Source: Pseudobacteroides cellulosolvens ATCC 35603 = DSM 2933
Lineage (GTDB): Bacteria > Bacillota > Clostridia > Acetivibrionales > DSM-2933
DNA: 64,000 nt
Assembly: GCF_001262605.1 (NCBI RefSeq)
Contig: NZ_LGTC01000001.1
Coordinates: 3,971,001 to 4,035,000 of the forward strand
Reading direction: 5' to 3'
Shown: one piece after another, positions 18,140 to 27,078 of the stretch
Position numbering within the stretch: position 1 is the stretch's first letter
Layout: every line of letters starts with the position of its first letter
Position numbers and translations under genes: made by a program
The notes under the pieces: generated by a model
Seen by the model: only the letters and a program-made list of their open reading frames with translations
What the model was told of the DNA's origin: nothing
Database searches by the model: none

Positions 18140-21100
18140 TTATTGTGCCACATTTCCAAGCCTTTTTAGCTTATTCCATCCAACCTTTACACCCATCAAT
18201 GCAGAAAGAATGGATTTATAAACAACATAGGTCATAAGCTGCCTGTATACAATCCTCTGTATAAATAGTGTTATGAGAGGCCTCTTTTTTTCTCCCTCCA
18301 AGTGGAAAGCATAACATGTTATACAAAGATCAATCAAAAAGAAAGCTATATAGGTTATAATGGTATCAATTCTATGTCCTCCAATAAGTCCAAGGAAAAA
18401 TAATATATCTGTTAACGGGGATAAGGATTGAAACACAACTTGATAAAGCCAGGTATTAGGTAATGCAATAAACCCTAAAGTTTTTTGGTTCTTGGAAAAC
18501 AGAGCATCCCTGTGCTTCCAGAGGCATTGGAGAGTACCGTATGACCATCTTACCCTCTGTTTTAATAAACTTTTAAGATCCTCAGGAGCCTCAGTAAATG
18601 CCTTTGCACCTTCTTCATATACAATTTTATAACCCTGTCTTAAAAATGTCAGGGTAATATCAGCATCTTCAGCAAGTGTGTCCTCCTTATAATACCCTGC
18701 CCTAACGACCAGTTCCTTCCTCCAGGCGCCAATTGCTCCCGGCACTACAGTTATGCAGTTCAATGCATCAAAAGCTCTTCTCTCAAGGTTAAGTCCTGTT
18801 ACATACTCCACATGCTGCCAGGTTGTCCATATATTCCCCACATTACCAACCTTCACGTTACCTGAAACAGCTGCAACATTTTTATCGACAAAATGGCGAA
18901 CCAGAAGTGATATGGCATCTCTGGATATAACAGTATCCGCATCGAGAACCACTACAATCTCTCCATTGGCCTCCATAAAACCTCTATTAACAGCTGAAGA
19001 CTTTCCTCCATTAGCTTTGTTTATGAGCCTGACTTTCTTTACAAGTTTATATTCAGCCTCCACAACACCTGCTGTATTGTCCTTTGAACCATCATTTACA
19101 ACCAATACTTCGAGATTTTTGTAATCACTCTGCAAAAGAGAGTCTACTGTCTTACAAATAACCTTTTCTTCATTATATGCAGCTACCACAATACTTACCA
19201 TGGGATTAAAGCTGCTTACATTATCAAACTTTTTTCTTAAATAGTTTCTTCTCTGCTTTGTGGCAAAAAATATTAAAAATACAAACCTTAATAATCCTAT
19301 TGCTGTGGCAAGGTAGAAAAACTTTGTTAAAACTTCAGGAATCACCTTAAGGACTTCATTTACAAATGAAGATATCTTACCAAGGGATAGGTTAAATGCA
19401 TCAGCCCCAGGCATTACCTCCTTTTTATCCATTCCCATCAGCTGTCCCACAGACACAAAGTTAATACCCTTATTTCTTATCATTTCAATTACAGTGGGAA
19501 GTGCTTCAACGGTAGCAGTACGATCCCCACCGCTGTCATGCATTAACAATATGTTGCCGTTTTCCATACCATTCTCAATATTTTTAATTATTTCTGCCTG
19601 ATCCTTAGCTTCCCAGTCTAATGAATCGATATAGTTTCCAACCATTTTATATCCGAGGCTGTTGATACTGATAAATGTATTTAAAGATTTCTCCTCAGAT
19701 ACATCCACTCCGCTGTCATAAGGCGGGCGAAACAATATTGAACCGTGTCCCGTTGCATTTTCAATAATACGATTAGTCATTTTTAATTCTTTTTGAGTTT
19801 TTTCAAAACTTTCCATCACTGTATCTATGTGATTATATGTATGATTGCCTATTTCATGCCCCTCACTGTAAATCCTGGATACAAGGTTCGGATATTTCTC
19901 TGCATTAGATCCAACTACAAAGAAAGTTGCCTTTACATTATATTTTTTCAGTATATCCAGTATATAAGGTGTATAGGAAGGATCCGGCCCATCATCAAAA
20001 GTCAATGCAACAGATTTATAGTCCTTAATTGATATACTTGATACCTTGCTTGGCTTTGGGTAGGAAATATAGTTTTCTTTTTCGATATATGCCTTGTCAT
20101 CAAACTTAAAAACTCTTATTCCATTTGTTTCAGGAACATAGCCCTCTACAATTTCCCCATCACCTTCCATGAAAAATTCTTCAACAAGCCTTGGTCTTAC
20201 AAAGCTGTCTATATCAACATTGTTTGAACTAACAGTGCGTAAATAATCCCATATGCTGGCATCCTCACTTCCAAGCCTCCATAATCCAATTGAGTATATC
20301 CCGTTTTCTGCAGCAACCCTGAAATGGTTATAAAAAACAGAAGCATCGTTGAAATAAACTATATGTTCCTTACCTTTAATCTTATACTCTAAAACCGGTG
20401 CCTTATTTCTTGAGTCCCATGAAAAAGATGCTTTATTATCATTAGCTATTTGCATAATTTGATTAAATGTAAGACTCACTCCAGGCTCAGTTGACCCTTT
20501 CTGCCAATCATATCCGTACATTCCCATTCCTGCAATGATTTTGCTCTTGTCTATTTTGTATTTAAAAAGATTGCGTTTAAACCAATCGCCGGATGACACC
20601 GGTCCTGGACGGGTAGAGTTGGTATGCTCGTCATACAGCATTAATATTATCTTATCGGCTAATTTTGATAGTGCAACATAGTCAAAGGCTTTGTTATTAA
20701 TCTGTACATCTACAATGAGCTTCAAGCCTTGTTTTTCAAGAGCCTTCTTAAATTTTCCGATAAATTCCGTGTAATTCTTTTTTAGTTTTGGATCTATGCT
20801 CTCAAAATCCAGATTAAGTCCTTTATAACGGTTTTTTAACAATACCTCGGTAACCTTCTTAATAAGCTCATTCTGCTGTTTCGAAGACTTTAACAATTTA
20901 TTTACATAGGCAGAATCCCATTTATCAACAATATAATTACTAAGTGACGGAATAATGGTTATATTGTTTCTTCTAGCTATCTGGTCAATTTCCTTTTGAG
21001 GTTTGTATTCCAATACAAGTTTTTTGTTAATAGACAGCCAGTCAACTATCACAACATTGATTTTATCAACATTCTTCTCAAAGGATTTTCTGCTTTTCCC

Positions 21101-22174
21101 ATCCCATTTTACATAGAAAGCATAGACCTCCAGATCGTTGCCGAAAGCGGGATTGCTTGGCACCGATACTGCTTCCTTGTGAGATTCTGATGCATCAAGG
21201 CTTACTGTATAATTATCTTTTTTATCTCCTGATTCTGCATATGTTCTAGAGCTAAGTCCAAAAAGAAATACAACAGTCATTATTAAAATAAAAAATGCAG
21301 TTGATATTCTCTTTACCAGCATCCATCTTGTGCCACTGACATCATGGAATATGTAATTGCCTTCTTCAAGCATATTATTGTGGACAAATCCAAATAAAAC
21401 CCGAACCCAGCTGTAACTGCCAATTATAACAAGTATCATGAGTACAATCAAAGAATATGTAAGGCTTTGCTGTGCATAATCCATACTAAAAATATCATTT
21501 AAGGACAACCTGCCTGTAAGAAACTTTGACACACCATATGTGTTATCACAGCTTCCAACAGTTAAAATTGCATATTTAATGACAGAACCGCTGGTTATAA
21601 TACCTGTAATATATCCAAATATATATGACAATATATTAAACCTGAATAAAAGTACTATTATACCAAGCAAGACCAAAGAATACTTTGATATTGGGAATGC
21701 TCCCACAAATAGGCCTGCTGAAGCTGCAATGGAAAGTTTTAAAGTATTTTTATCTTTTTTAATTATCTTTTTTGTAAAGAAATCAATAATTAAATAGAAC
21801 AAACCAATAGAGATAATTGAAATAATAAAATTTAATATAATAAAAAGTGCCGCTTCGTTTTTGCTGTATTGCTCCACCGTAAAAATCCCATTAGTAAACA
21901 ACATGTTTGTTAACCCATAGATTTTATCAGATGCTGCAATATTCTCCCATAGCTTCGTAAACACAGTAAAGGTAAACGGAATTATGAGAGAAACTCCAAA
22001 CCCTAAAACAACTGAAATTATATTGAGTTTCATAAAAAGTATTGCCAATACCATTAATATTCCTCTAAATCCATAGAAGGGCAATACCCCAATTGCCAGC
22101 CCTATACATACAGAAACTGCAATTTTTTCAGCTGACTTAAATGAAAACAATGATGAAATAAACCTTCTTATCAT
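18140..22174 (-). CDS. Multidomain exopolysaccharide protein: DUF2062, GH18, polysaccharide deacetylase, GT2 synthase
   Basis: 1344 residues. Residues 1-200 hold two DUF2062-like membrane units and 232-310 further membrane segments. Residues about 348-650 are a GH18 fold with GLNLDFES (D456, E458), like spore-lytic GH18 enzymes. About 720-910 is a NodB deacetylase with TFDDGPD (725-731) and HTYNH (778-782). After a membrane segment (952-971), residues 990-1215 are a processive GT2 with LDAD (1077-1080), EDAD and QRVRW (1206-1210), followed by C-terminal membrane helices. Predicted topology puts hydrolase and deacetylase outside and GT2 inside. Functionally this is PgaC plus PgaB in one chain, so a partly deacetylated poly-GlcNAc-like polymer is a fair inference. 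Start ATG follows GAGGTGGGGG. Confidence 0.88.
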   Translation of the reverse strand: MIRRFISSLFSFKSAEKIAVSVCIGLAIGVLPFYGFRGILMVLAILFMKLNIISVVLGFGVSLIIPFTFTVFTKLWENIAASDKIYGLTNMLFTNGIFTVEQYSKNEAALFIILNFIISIISIGLFYLIIDFFTKKIIKKDKNTLKLSIAASAGLFVGAFPISKYSLVLLGIIVLLFRFNILSYIFGYITGIITSGSVIKYAILTVGSCDNTYGVSKFLTGRLSLNDIFSMDYAQQSLTYSLIVLMILVIIGSYSWVRVLFGFVHNNMLEEGNYIFHDVSGTRWMLVKRISTAFFILIMTVVFLFGLSSRTYAESGDKKDNYTVSLDASESHKEAVSVPSNPAFGNDLEVYAFYVKWDGKSRKSFEKNVDKINVVIVDWLSINKKLVLEYKPQKEIDQIARRNNITIIPSLSNYIVDKWDSAYVNKLLKSSKQQNELIKKVTEVLLKNRYKGLNLDFESIDPKLKKNYTEFIGKFKKALEKQGLKLIVDVQINNKAFDYVALSKLADKIILMLYDEHTNSTRPGPVSSGDWFKRNLFKYKIDKSKIIAGMGMYGYDWQKGSTEPGVSLTFNQIMQIANDNKASFSWDSRNKAPVLEYKIKGKEHIVYFNDASVFYNHFRVAAENGIYSIGLWRLGSEDASIWDYLRTVSSNNVDIDSFVRPRLVEEFFMEGDGEIVEGYVPETNGIRVFKFDDKAYIEKENYISYPKPSKVSSISIKDYKSVALTFDDGPDPSYTPYILDILKKYNVKATFFVVGSNAEKYPNLVSRIYSEGHEIGNHTYNHIDTVMESFEKTQKELKMTNRIIENATGHGSILFRPPYDSGVDVSEEKSLNTFISINSLGYKMVGNYIDSLDWEAKDQAEIIKNIENGMENGNILLMHDSGGDRTATVEALPTVIEMIRNKGINFVSVGQLMGMDKKEVMPGADAFNLSLGKISSFVNEVLKVIPEVLTKFFYLATAIGLLRFVFLIFFATKQRRNYLRKKFDNVSSFNPMVSIVVAAYNEEKVICKTVDSLLQSDYKNLEVLVVNDGSKDNTAGVVEAEYKLVKKVRLINKANGGKSSAVNRGFMEANGEIVVVLDADTVISRDAISLLVRHFVDKNVAAVSGNVKVGNVGNIWTTWQHVEYVTGLNLERRAFDALNCITVVPGAIGAWRKELVVRAGYYKEDTLAEDADITLTFLRQGYKIVYEEGAKAFTEAPEDLKSLLKQRVRWSYGTLQCLWKHRDALFSKNQKTLGFIALPNTWLYQVVFQSLSPLTDILFFLGLIGGHRIDTIITYIAFFLIDLCITCYAFHLEGEKKRPLITLFIQRIVYRQLMTYVVYKSILSALMGVKVGWNKLKRLGNVAQ

Positions 22175-22195
22175 AATACCCCCACCTCAAAATAG

Positions 22196-22295
22196 TAATG
22201 TCTAAGAAATAGCATTCGATTCTCATCATCCAAAACCCCGTTAAAACGTCGGGATTTGTCCTCTAGAATACGAAGTTATTTCTAAGGCATTCCTT
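22196..22295. repeat. Palindromic element related to the dispersed repeat
   Basis: Outer arms AATGTCTAAGAAATAGCATTCG and their near-complement ending TTATTTCTAAGGCATTCC fold into a long imperfect hairpin of about 100 bases. The end ATAGTAATGTCTAAG resembles the right end of the repeat copy at 62.74 kb. It lies between rsgI and the exopolysaccharide gene and, on the minus strand, could also act as an attenuator or terminator. Confidence 0.5.
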
Positions 22296-22330
22296 AAATA
22301 AAATATAAACGGGATTTTGCATCCTCTTAT

Positions 22331-23896
22331 CTAGTTCTTTCCGTTTTTACTTCCCTGGCCTTTGCTGCTACTGTCGCTGTTTTTTTTCACTTGCCCAGGT
22401 GCTGTTTCATTACGTCCGCTATTATTCTTACCGCTGCTTGCAGTTGGGGCCGGAGTACTTATAACAGCCGATGGAACTTGAGACGTATTAACTGATGGTG
22501 ATGAACTAGAGTTGCCTGCATTAGTCACAGGAGTTGCTTTAGGTGTAGCATCGGATACTTCAGGTATCGGTGTGATTGCCGCAGGTTCAGGAGTATGCTT
22601 GTTGTTATTCTTTGTGCTATTTTCCTTATTACTGTTTCCATTTCCATTGTTACTCTTATTGCTGTCTTCATTGTCGTTTTTGTCCTGCGGTTCCTTACTT
22701 TCTGTTTTGTTTTCTGAAGGCCTACTAATGAGCGGCGTTGGAGTTTGAATTTGTGCAATAGCAGTAACATCACTCTTCCCCCTGTTTACAGGTGTACTAT
22801 CAGGCTTATTTTCATTATTCTTTTTATCATTCCTGTCATAATTTATATTCCCATGAGTAGCTCCAGGCGTAGGTTCAGGTGTAGCCGTACTAACACTTTT
22901 ACTGCTGTTATTATTTTTTGTAGCAGGTTCTTTTGTAACCGTACTATTGTTTCCTTTTGAATTTTTAGTCGAACTTTCACTCTTGTTACTCGCAATCTCT
23001 TCATCCTGCTGTTTATTTTTACTTGAAACCTTATCATCTTTAATTATTTCCTTTATTTCCTCTTTATCAATTGCTTCCTGCCTTTGTTCCTCTTCGAAGT
23101 AGGTATAATCCTTAGTAGGCAGCAAGTTAAAAAGATCAGAAATTTTGAGTTTTTTGGCATCTTCCAAAGCCAGCTTTATACCTTGATTATCAGCATTGTC
23201 ATATAATGAATAACGACCAAGGGACATGTTCTTTACATGAGCTTCTTTTAACTTAATCGGGGAAGTGTGAAATGCAACCAACTGTACTTCCTTATTTTCG
23301 TGCTTTATCTTATCCTTTATATTCCCAATCAAATCTTCCATTTCCTTATTTAACTTTTCATACTTTTCCGTGGACATTTTCCCATCTACCTGCAATGCAC
23401 CTGCCACCAGGACAAGCCTGTTCTTATCCTTAAAATACCCTAATTCCGCTGACCTATTAATGATCTCAACTATGCCGTTCTCCACTTTTTTACCTATGAA
23501 ATCAATGCTCTGACAAAGTTTTTCTCCATCCTTGTTTAGGCTCTTTACGCCCACAATGCTGTTGCTTTTGTTAATTTTAAATTCTACGCTTGGGTTTATA
23601 TCCACATCAATGTAAGCAAAAGTTGAACCTAATGCCTGCCTTGATATTATTGCAAATAATGCTACTATAAATATAAACACTGCAGCACTGCCAATGGCAT
23701 ATGCAATTTTACTGTTCTCCCTCAAAACCCTTAAAAACAGTGTTTGTTTTTTATTTATAACATCATTCTCCGTATACTCTACTAAAACCCCAGGAATTAA
23801 TTTATTATTCTTTTTAATCCTTATATAATTCCCTTCATTATTTATTACAACAGCCCCTATCTTATCTATTTCCAAAACAATACCTTTAGATCTCAT
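22331..23896 (-). CDS. rsgI: RsgI-type anti-sigma-I factor
   Basis: About 521 residues. The N-terminal cytoplasmic RsgI domain (1-52; GIVLEIDKIGAVVINNEG) binds and inhibits SigI. A single membrane helix spans about 63-86, followed by the conserved AYIDVDINPSVEF extracellular segment typical of the family. From about residue 245 on the chain is low complexity, rich in Asn, Ser, Lys, Thr and Pro (TPEPTPGAT-like stretches), with no recognisable carbohydrate-binding or enzymatic sensor domain at the end. In Clostridium thermocellum, RsgI proteins sense polysaccharides outside the cell. The start ATG 23896 is favoured by AAGGGGGAG eight bases upstream; it is translationally coupled to sigI. Confidence 0.9.
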   Translation of the reverse strand: MRSKGIVLEIDKIGAVVINNEGNYIRIKKNNKLIPGVLVEYTENDVINKKQTLFLRVLRENSKIAYAIGSAAVFIFIVALFAIISRQALGSTFAYIDVDINPSVEFKINKSNSIVGVKSLNKDGEKLCQSIDFIGKKVENGIVEIINRSAELGYFKDKNRLVLVAGALQVDGKMSTEKYEKLNKEMEDLIGNIKDKIKHENKEVQLVAFHTSPIKLKEAHVKNMSLGRYSLYDNADNQGIKLALEDAKKLKISDLFNLLPTKDYTYFEEEQRQEAIDKEEIKEIIKDDKVSSKNKQQDEEIASNKSESSTKNSKGNNSTVTKEPATKNNNSSKSVSTATPEPTPGATHGNINYDRNDKKNNENKPDSTPVNRGKSDVTAIAQIQTPTPLISRPSENKTESKEPQDKNDNEDSNKSNNGNGNSNKENSTKNNNKHTPEPAAITPIPEVSDATPKATPVTNAGNSSSSPSVNTSQVPSAVISTPAPTASSGKNNSGRNETAPGQVKKNSDSSSKGQGSKNGKN

Positions 23897-23898
23897 AA

Positions 23899-24636
23899 TC
23901 ATACTCCCCCTTCAAGATCAAGCAAAAATCCCTTTACAATTTCCAAATCACTTTTTATTACCAAGCATGCAGCAATTATGTACTTCCTGTTCCTTTCAAG
24001 CGTTCTCTCGCTGACATCTATATTGCTTAGTATATCCTTAACCGGAAGATTCTTTTTTTCTACCAGCCTGCTAAAAAGACTTATATCAGATGTAATAAAC
24101 TTTGCAATCTTTATACAACTGATCCGTGCATCTTTATGTTTAGGACTTACATTTATTAAATCTTCAAACCTTATATCAAACTTTCCCAAATCCTTTTTAA
24201 ATTGCTCAATTTCTGACCTGGTCTCGACCTGATCAAAATGTATTATCATGGAATCGTTCTCAATAATGTTCATTCCTTGGTCCTCATTTGATAAGTAATT
24301 TGTAATGGGTATAACATTCTTATGCTTTTGCTCTTTCTTAAGGTAATTCTTTACACGCCTGTCAATAACCATTTCTGCAAAAGTCAAAAAATGGGCATTT
24401 TTATTTGCTTCATAGCATTCAATTGCTTCATTGAAGGCTATAAGTCCTATGCTATATTCTTCGGAATTATATGTATCAATAAACTTTTTTGAGGTTTTTG
24501 AAACACATTTTAGAATAAACGGTTTGTAATTCTCAATAAGTAATTCCTTTAGCTGGCTATTGCCAAGCTTTATCTCTTTTATCGTTTCTTCTAATGAACC
24601 AGTTTGAATTTTCTTGTTCCTTTTTATACCAAACAC
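23899..24636 (-). CDS. sigI: RNA polymerase sigma-I factor
   Basis: 245 residues, matching SigI. It has the Sigma-70 region 2 pattern (EEYSIGLIAFNEAIECYE, then FLTFAEMVIDRRVKNYL) and the SigI C-terminal DNA-binding region (VSERTLERNRKYIIA). SigI factors direct polymerase to heat- or polysaccharide-responsive promoters and are held at the membrane by RsgI, encoded immediately downstream here. The start is GTG (24636), spaced from AAAGGGG; the nearby ATG at 24640 is out of frame. A full copy of the dispersed repeat lies about 60 bases upstream of the gene. A SigI-type autoregulated promoter was looked for and not found with confidence. Confidence 0.9.
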   Translation of the reverse strand: MFGIKRNKKIQTGSLEETIKEIKLGNSQLKELLIENYKPFILKCVSKTSKKFIDTYNSEEYSIGLIAFNEAIECYEANKNAHFLTFAEMVIDRRVKNYLKKEQKHKNVIPITNYLSNEDQGMNIIENDSMIIHFDQVETRSEIEQFKKDLGKFDIRFEDLINVSPKHKDARISCIKIAKFITSDISLFSRLVEKKNLPVKDILSNIDVSERTLERNRKYIIAACLVIKSDLEIVKGFLLDLEGGV

Positions 24637-24697
24637 TCATTACACCCCTTTCTATATGGTTTCCATGAACCAGTAAATTTTGTGACGGGGTTAATTA

Positions 24698-24801
24698 AGG
24701 CATGAATGAAAAATTACTTCCGCTTTTGGGCGGGTGTTGACGAGCTAAGTCAACACATGAGCGAAGTTTATAGCAAAAGTTATTTTTTGATCATGACTAA
24801 A
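24698..24801. repeat. Full-length copy of the dispersed palindromic (MITE-like) repeat
   Basis: An imperfect hairpin of about 100 bases. Core GTGTTGAC/GTCAACAC is flanked by CGGAAG-type inner arms and ends in near-complementary termini (GGCATGAATGAAAAATTACTT against TTAGTCATGATC). It shares core and termini with the copies at 37.4 and 62.6-62.8 kb. It lies between sigI and thiN. Confidence 0.8.
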
Positions 24802-24877
24802 TAATATTAAAAAATATTTATAGATAAATGGTTAGGTTTGAAATCTGTACTATTTGTTGACATTTTTTTAGAATTAA

Positions 24878-25513
24878 TCAGTCGATTGATTTGATAACCA
24901 GAAGCAAGCCTTTATTAACAGAAATCTCTGCAATTTCACCTGTAAATTCGTTACTTACTCCTCTTGAAGAACCAAGTTTGATATGGTCATTATCCAAAGG
25001 ATATAAAAGTCCCTTGGAAGTTACACCTTCCACACTATCAGTAAGCGAAAGAATGGTGAGCTTCATATTGTTTTCATTTTTAAGAATTATATGATCTTTA
25101 ATGAGCTGTATTTCATTGCGTTCATTCGCTATGATACAGTTAATATTTTTATCTGACATCTTTTTTAATAAAAAGATATTTGAAAGTGAATGATCAAAAC
25201 GTGTACCCAAACATCCAAGCAAAACTATTGAATCAACGCCTTTATCTACAACGTACTCCAATGCAAGCTCCGTATCAGTCATATCTTTTTGAGATGGATA
25301 CCTTATATCAATTACTCCTGCGTCCTTAAAATATTGGTAATCTTCTTTTGACACTGAATCAAAATCCCCGATCATAATATCAGGGAAAATACCAAGTTTT
25401 CTAAGATGCCGAGCACCTCCATCAACACTTACAACCATAGAGCATCCGGCAAAAAACTTTTTATGGTAATCATAATCCTCAACGCTACCACTACAGACTA
25501 TGACAGCTTTCAT
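24878..25513 (-). CDS. thiN: Thiamine pyrophosphokinase
   Basis: 211 residues. Converts thiamine and ATP to thiamine pyrophosphate. The family signature is clear: VSVDGGARHL near residue 29, the PDIMIGDFDSV motif near 44, the KDMTDTELAL motif near 76 and LLGCLGTRFDHSLSN near 98. The C-terminal beta-sandwich substrate-binding domain follows. Its start overlaps the rpe stop by four bases (ATGA type), so the two are translationally coupled. It is the last gene of the priA-to-thiN cluster. Confidence 0.95.
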   Translation of the reverse strand: MKAVIVCSGSVEDYDYHKKFFAGCSMVVSVDGGARHLRKLGIFPDIMIGDFDSVSKEDYQYFKDAGVIDIRYPSQKDMTDTELALEYVVDKGVDSIVLLGCLGTRFDHSLSNIFLLKKMSDKNINCIIANERNEIQLIKDHIILKNENNMKLTILSLTDSVEGVTSKGLLYPLDNDHIKLGSSRGVSNEFTGEIAEISVNKGLLLVIKSID

Positions 25514-26175
25514 TTTTCCTCCTTATAAGAGTTTTCTCTAAGGGTTTTTATCATTTGTGCCATATCCGGTGCATTGTAAATGGAAGAACCCGCTACTATT
25601 ACATTTGCCCCAGCTTCAGTAACCTTATATATGTTATCCGGCCTTATACCGCCGTCAACCTCAATATCAATGTCAAGTCCTCTTTTAGTAATCATTTCTT
25701 TTAATTCTCTAAACTTCTCAGTAACGGAGTCTATGTACTTTTGTCCTCCAAAACCCGGGTTAACTGTCATTAATAGAACCATATCAATATCATTAAGTAT
25801 CCATTTGATATGTGATAAAGGTGTGGCTGGATTTAAGACAACACCGGCTTTAATACCTTTCTGCTTTATACTTTGTATGGTACTGTGCAGATGGGTACAT
25901 GCTTCCACATGAACAGAAATTATATCCGCACCTGCATCATAAAATTTGTCTATATATCTGTCGGGCTCCTTTACCATCAGATGTACGTCCATCGGCAACT
26001 TTGTATACGGTCTGATTGCCTTAACTACAGGTGGTCCCACAGTGATGTTTGGAACAAAATATCCATCCATAACATCTATATGTATAATGTCGGCACCTGA
26101 CTTTTCAGCTCGTGCGACCTCATCACCAAGCCTTGAAAAATCTGCCGACAATATCGACGGTGCAATTTTAATCAT
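25510..26175 (-). CDS. rpe: Ribulose-phosphate 3-epimerase
   Basis: 221 residues, a TIM-barrel epimerase interconverting ribulose 5-phosphate and xylulose 5-phosphate in the pentose phosphate pathway. Motifs: APSILSADFSRLGDEV at the N-terminus, HIDVMDGYFVPNIT (metal and catalytic residues), MDVHLMV, MTVNPGFGGQKY and EVDGGIRPDN near the phosphate site. It lies eight bases after rsgA and overlaps thiN. The order rsgA-rpe-thiN is standard in Firmicutes. Confidence 0.97.
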   Translation of the reverse strand: MIKIAPSILSADFSRLGDEVARAEKSGADIIHIDVMDGYFVPNITVGPPVVKAIRPYTKLPMDVHLMVKEPDRYIDKFYDAGADIISVHVEACTHLHSTIQSIKQKGIKAGVVLNPATPLSHIKWILNDIDMVLLMTVNPGFGGQKYIDSVTEKFRELKEMITKRGLDIDIEVDGGIRPDNIYKVTEAGANVIVAGSSIYNAPDMAQMIKTLRENSYKEEK

Positions 26176-26183
26176 TTTTCGTC

Positions 26184-27077
26184 CTACTTTCTATATCTCT
26201 GGTCTTTTTGTTTCTTCAATAAACTATAAAAATGAACAAATCTTTCGTATCTTTCATTATCTATATCGCCATTTTCTACTGCTTCCTTTACTACACAATC
26301 AGGCTCATTTATATGGCTGCAGCCATTAAACCTGCATCTTCCCAAATGATTAATAAACTCAGGATAATGAAGCTCAAGATCATTAAGCTCTACCCCTGTA
26401 AGCTCAAAGGAACTGAATCCGGGAGTATCTACCACTAGTCCCCCATTAGACAGCTCAAGCAGCTCCGCATGCCGTGTAGTATGCCTTCCTCTTTCAATCT
26501 TGTCGCTCACTTCTCCTGTTTCCATAACTGCAGCCCCTGCAAGCCGATTAAGAATTGTTGACTTACCTACTCCCGACTGCCCAGCAAAAACAGTTATATT
26601 TTCCTTTAAAATGCCCATCAGGTCATCAAAACCTTCATGGGACTTGGCACATAGAAAAAACAAATCATACCCTGTGTTTTCATAAACCTTTTTAATTCTT
26701 TCAATGTCCTGTCCGGAGCTTCTATCTATTTTGTTAAATAGTATTATAGGCTTGATATTCTTAAGGCTTGCAGTGATAAGCATCTTGTCCAGCAATAGAA
26801 AGTCCGGCTGCGGCGATTTAACAGCAACAACAACTACAAGCTGTGTTACATTTGCTACAGCAGGCCTTACAAGCTCGGAGGACCTTGGTAATATCTCCTC
26901 TATGAGACCAGTATTCTTATTAGTATCAATAATAGAAAAAGAAACCTTGTCCCCAGGCAAGGGAATTATATCATCTTTCCTAAAAATTCCCCTAGCTTTG
27001 CATTCAATTATGCCATGGAAGGAGGATTTTATATAATAAAATCCTCCTATTCCCTTCATTACAACACCTAAAGGCAA
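26184..27077 (-). CDS. rsgA: RsgA (YloQ/CpgA) small ribosomal subunit GTPase
   Basis: About 298 residues. A circularly permuted GTPase with OB-fold N-terminus, G4 (LFNKIDR), G1 (AGQSGVGKSTILN), G3 (VDTPGFSSFEL) in that permuted order, and a C-terminal zinc finger with CRFNGCSHINEPDCVV. In the family it checks maturation of the 30S subunit. I choose the TTG at 27077 because GGAGG is suitably spaced and it follows the prkC stop directly; the longer ATG at 27104 would overlap prkC by 26 bases and add residues not usual in the family. Confidence 0.95.
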   Translation of the reverse strand: MPLGVVMKGIGGFYYIKSSFHGIIECKARGIFRKDDIIPLPGDKVSFSIIDTNKNTGLIEEILPRSSELVRPAVANVTQLVVVVAVKSPQPDFLLLDKMLITASLKNIKPIILFNKIDRSSGQDIERIKKVYENTGYDLFFLCAKSHEGFDDLMGILKENITVFAGQSGVGKSTILNRLAGAAVMETGEVSDKIERGRHTTRHAELLELSNGGLVVDTPGFSSFELTGVELNDLELHYPEFINHLGRCRFNGCSHINEPDCVVKEAVENGDIDNERYERFVHFYSLLKKQKDQRYRK

Positions 27078-27078
27078 C

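Noticed and set aside
22196..22295. Riboswitch upstream of the exopolysaccharide gene
   Set aside because: The structure is a simple long hairpin and its ends match the dispersed repeat; no aptamer core known to me is present.
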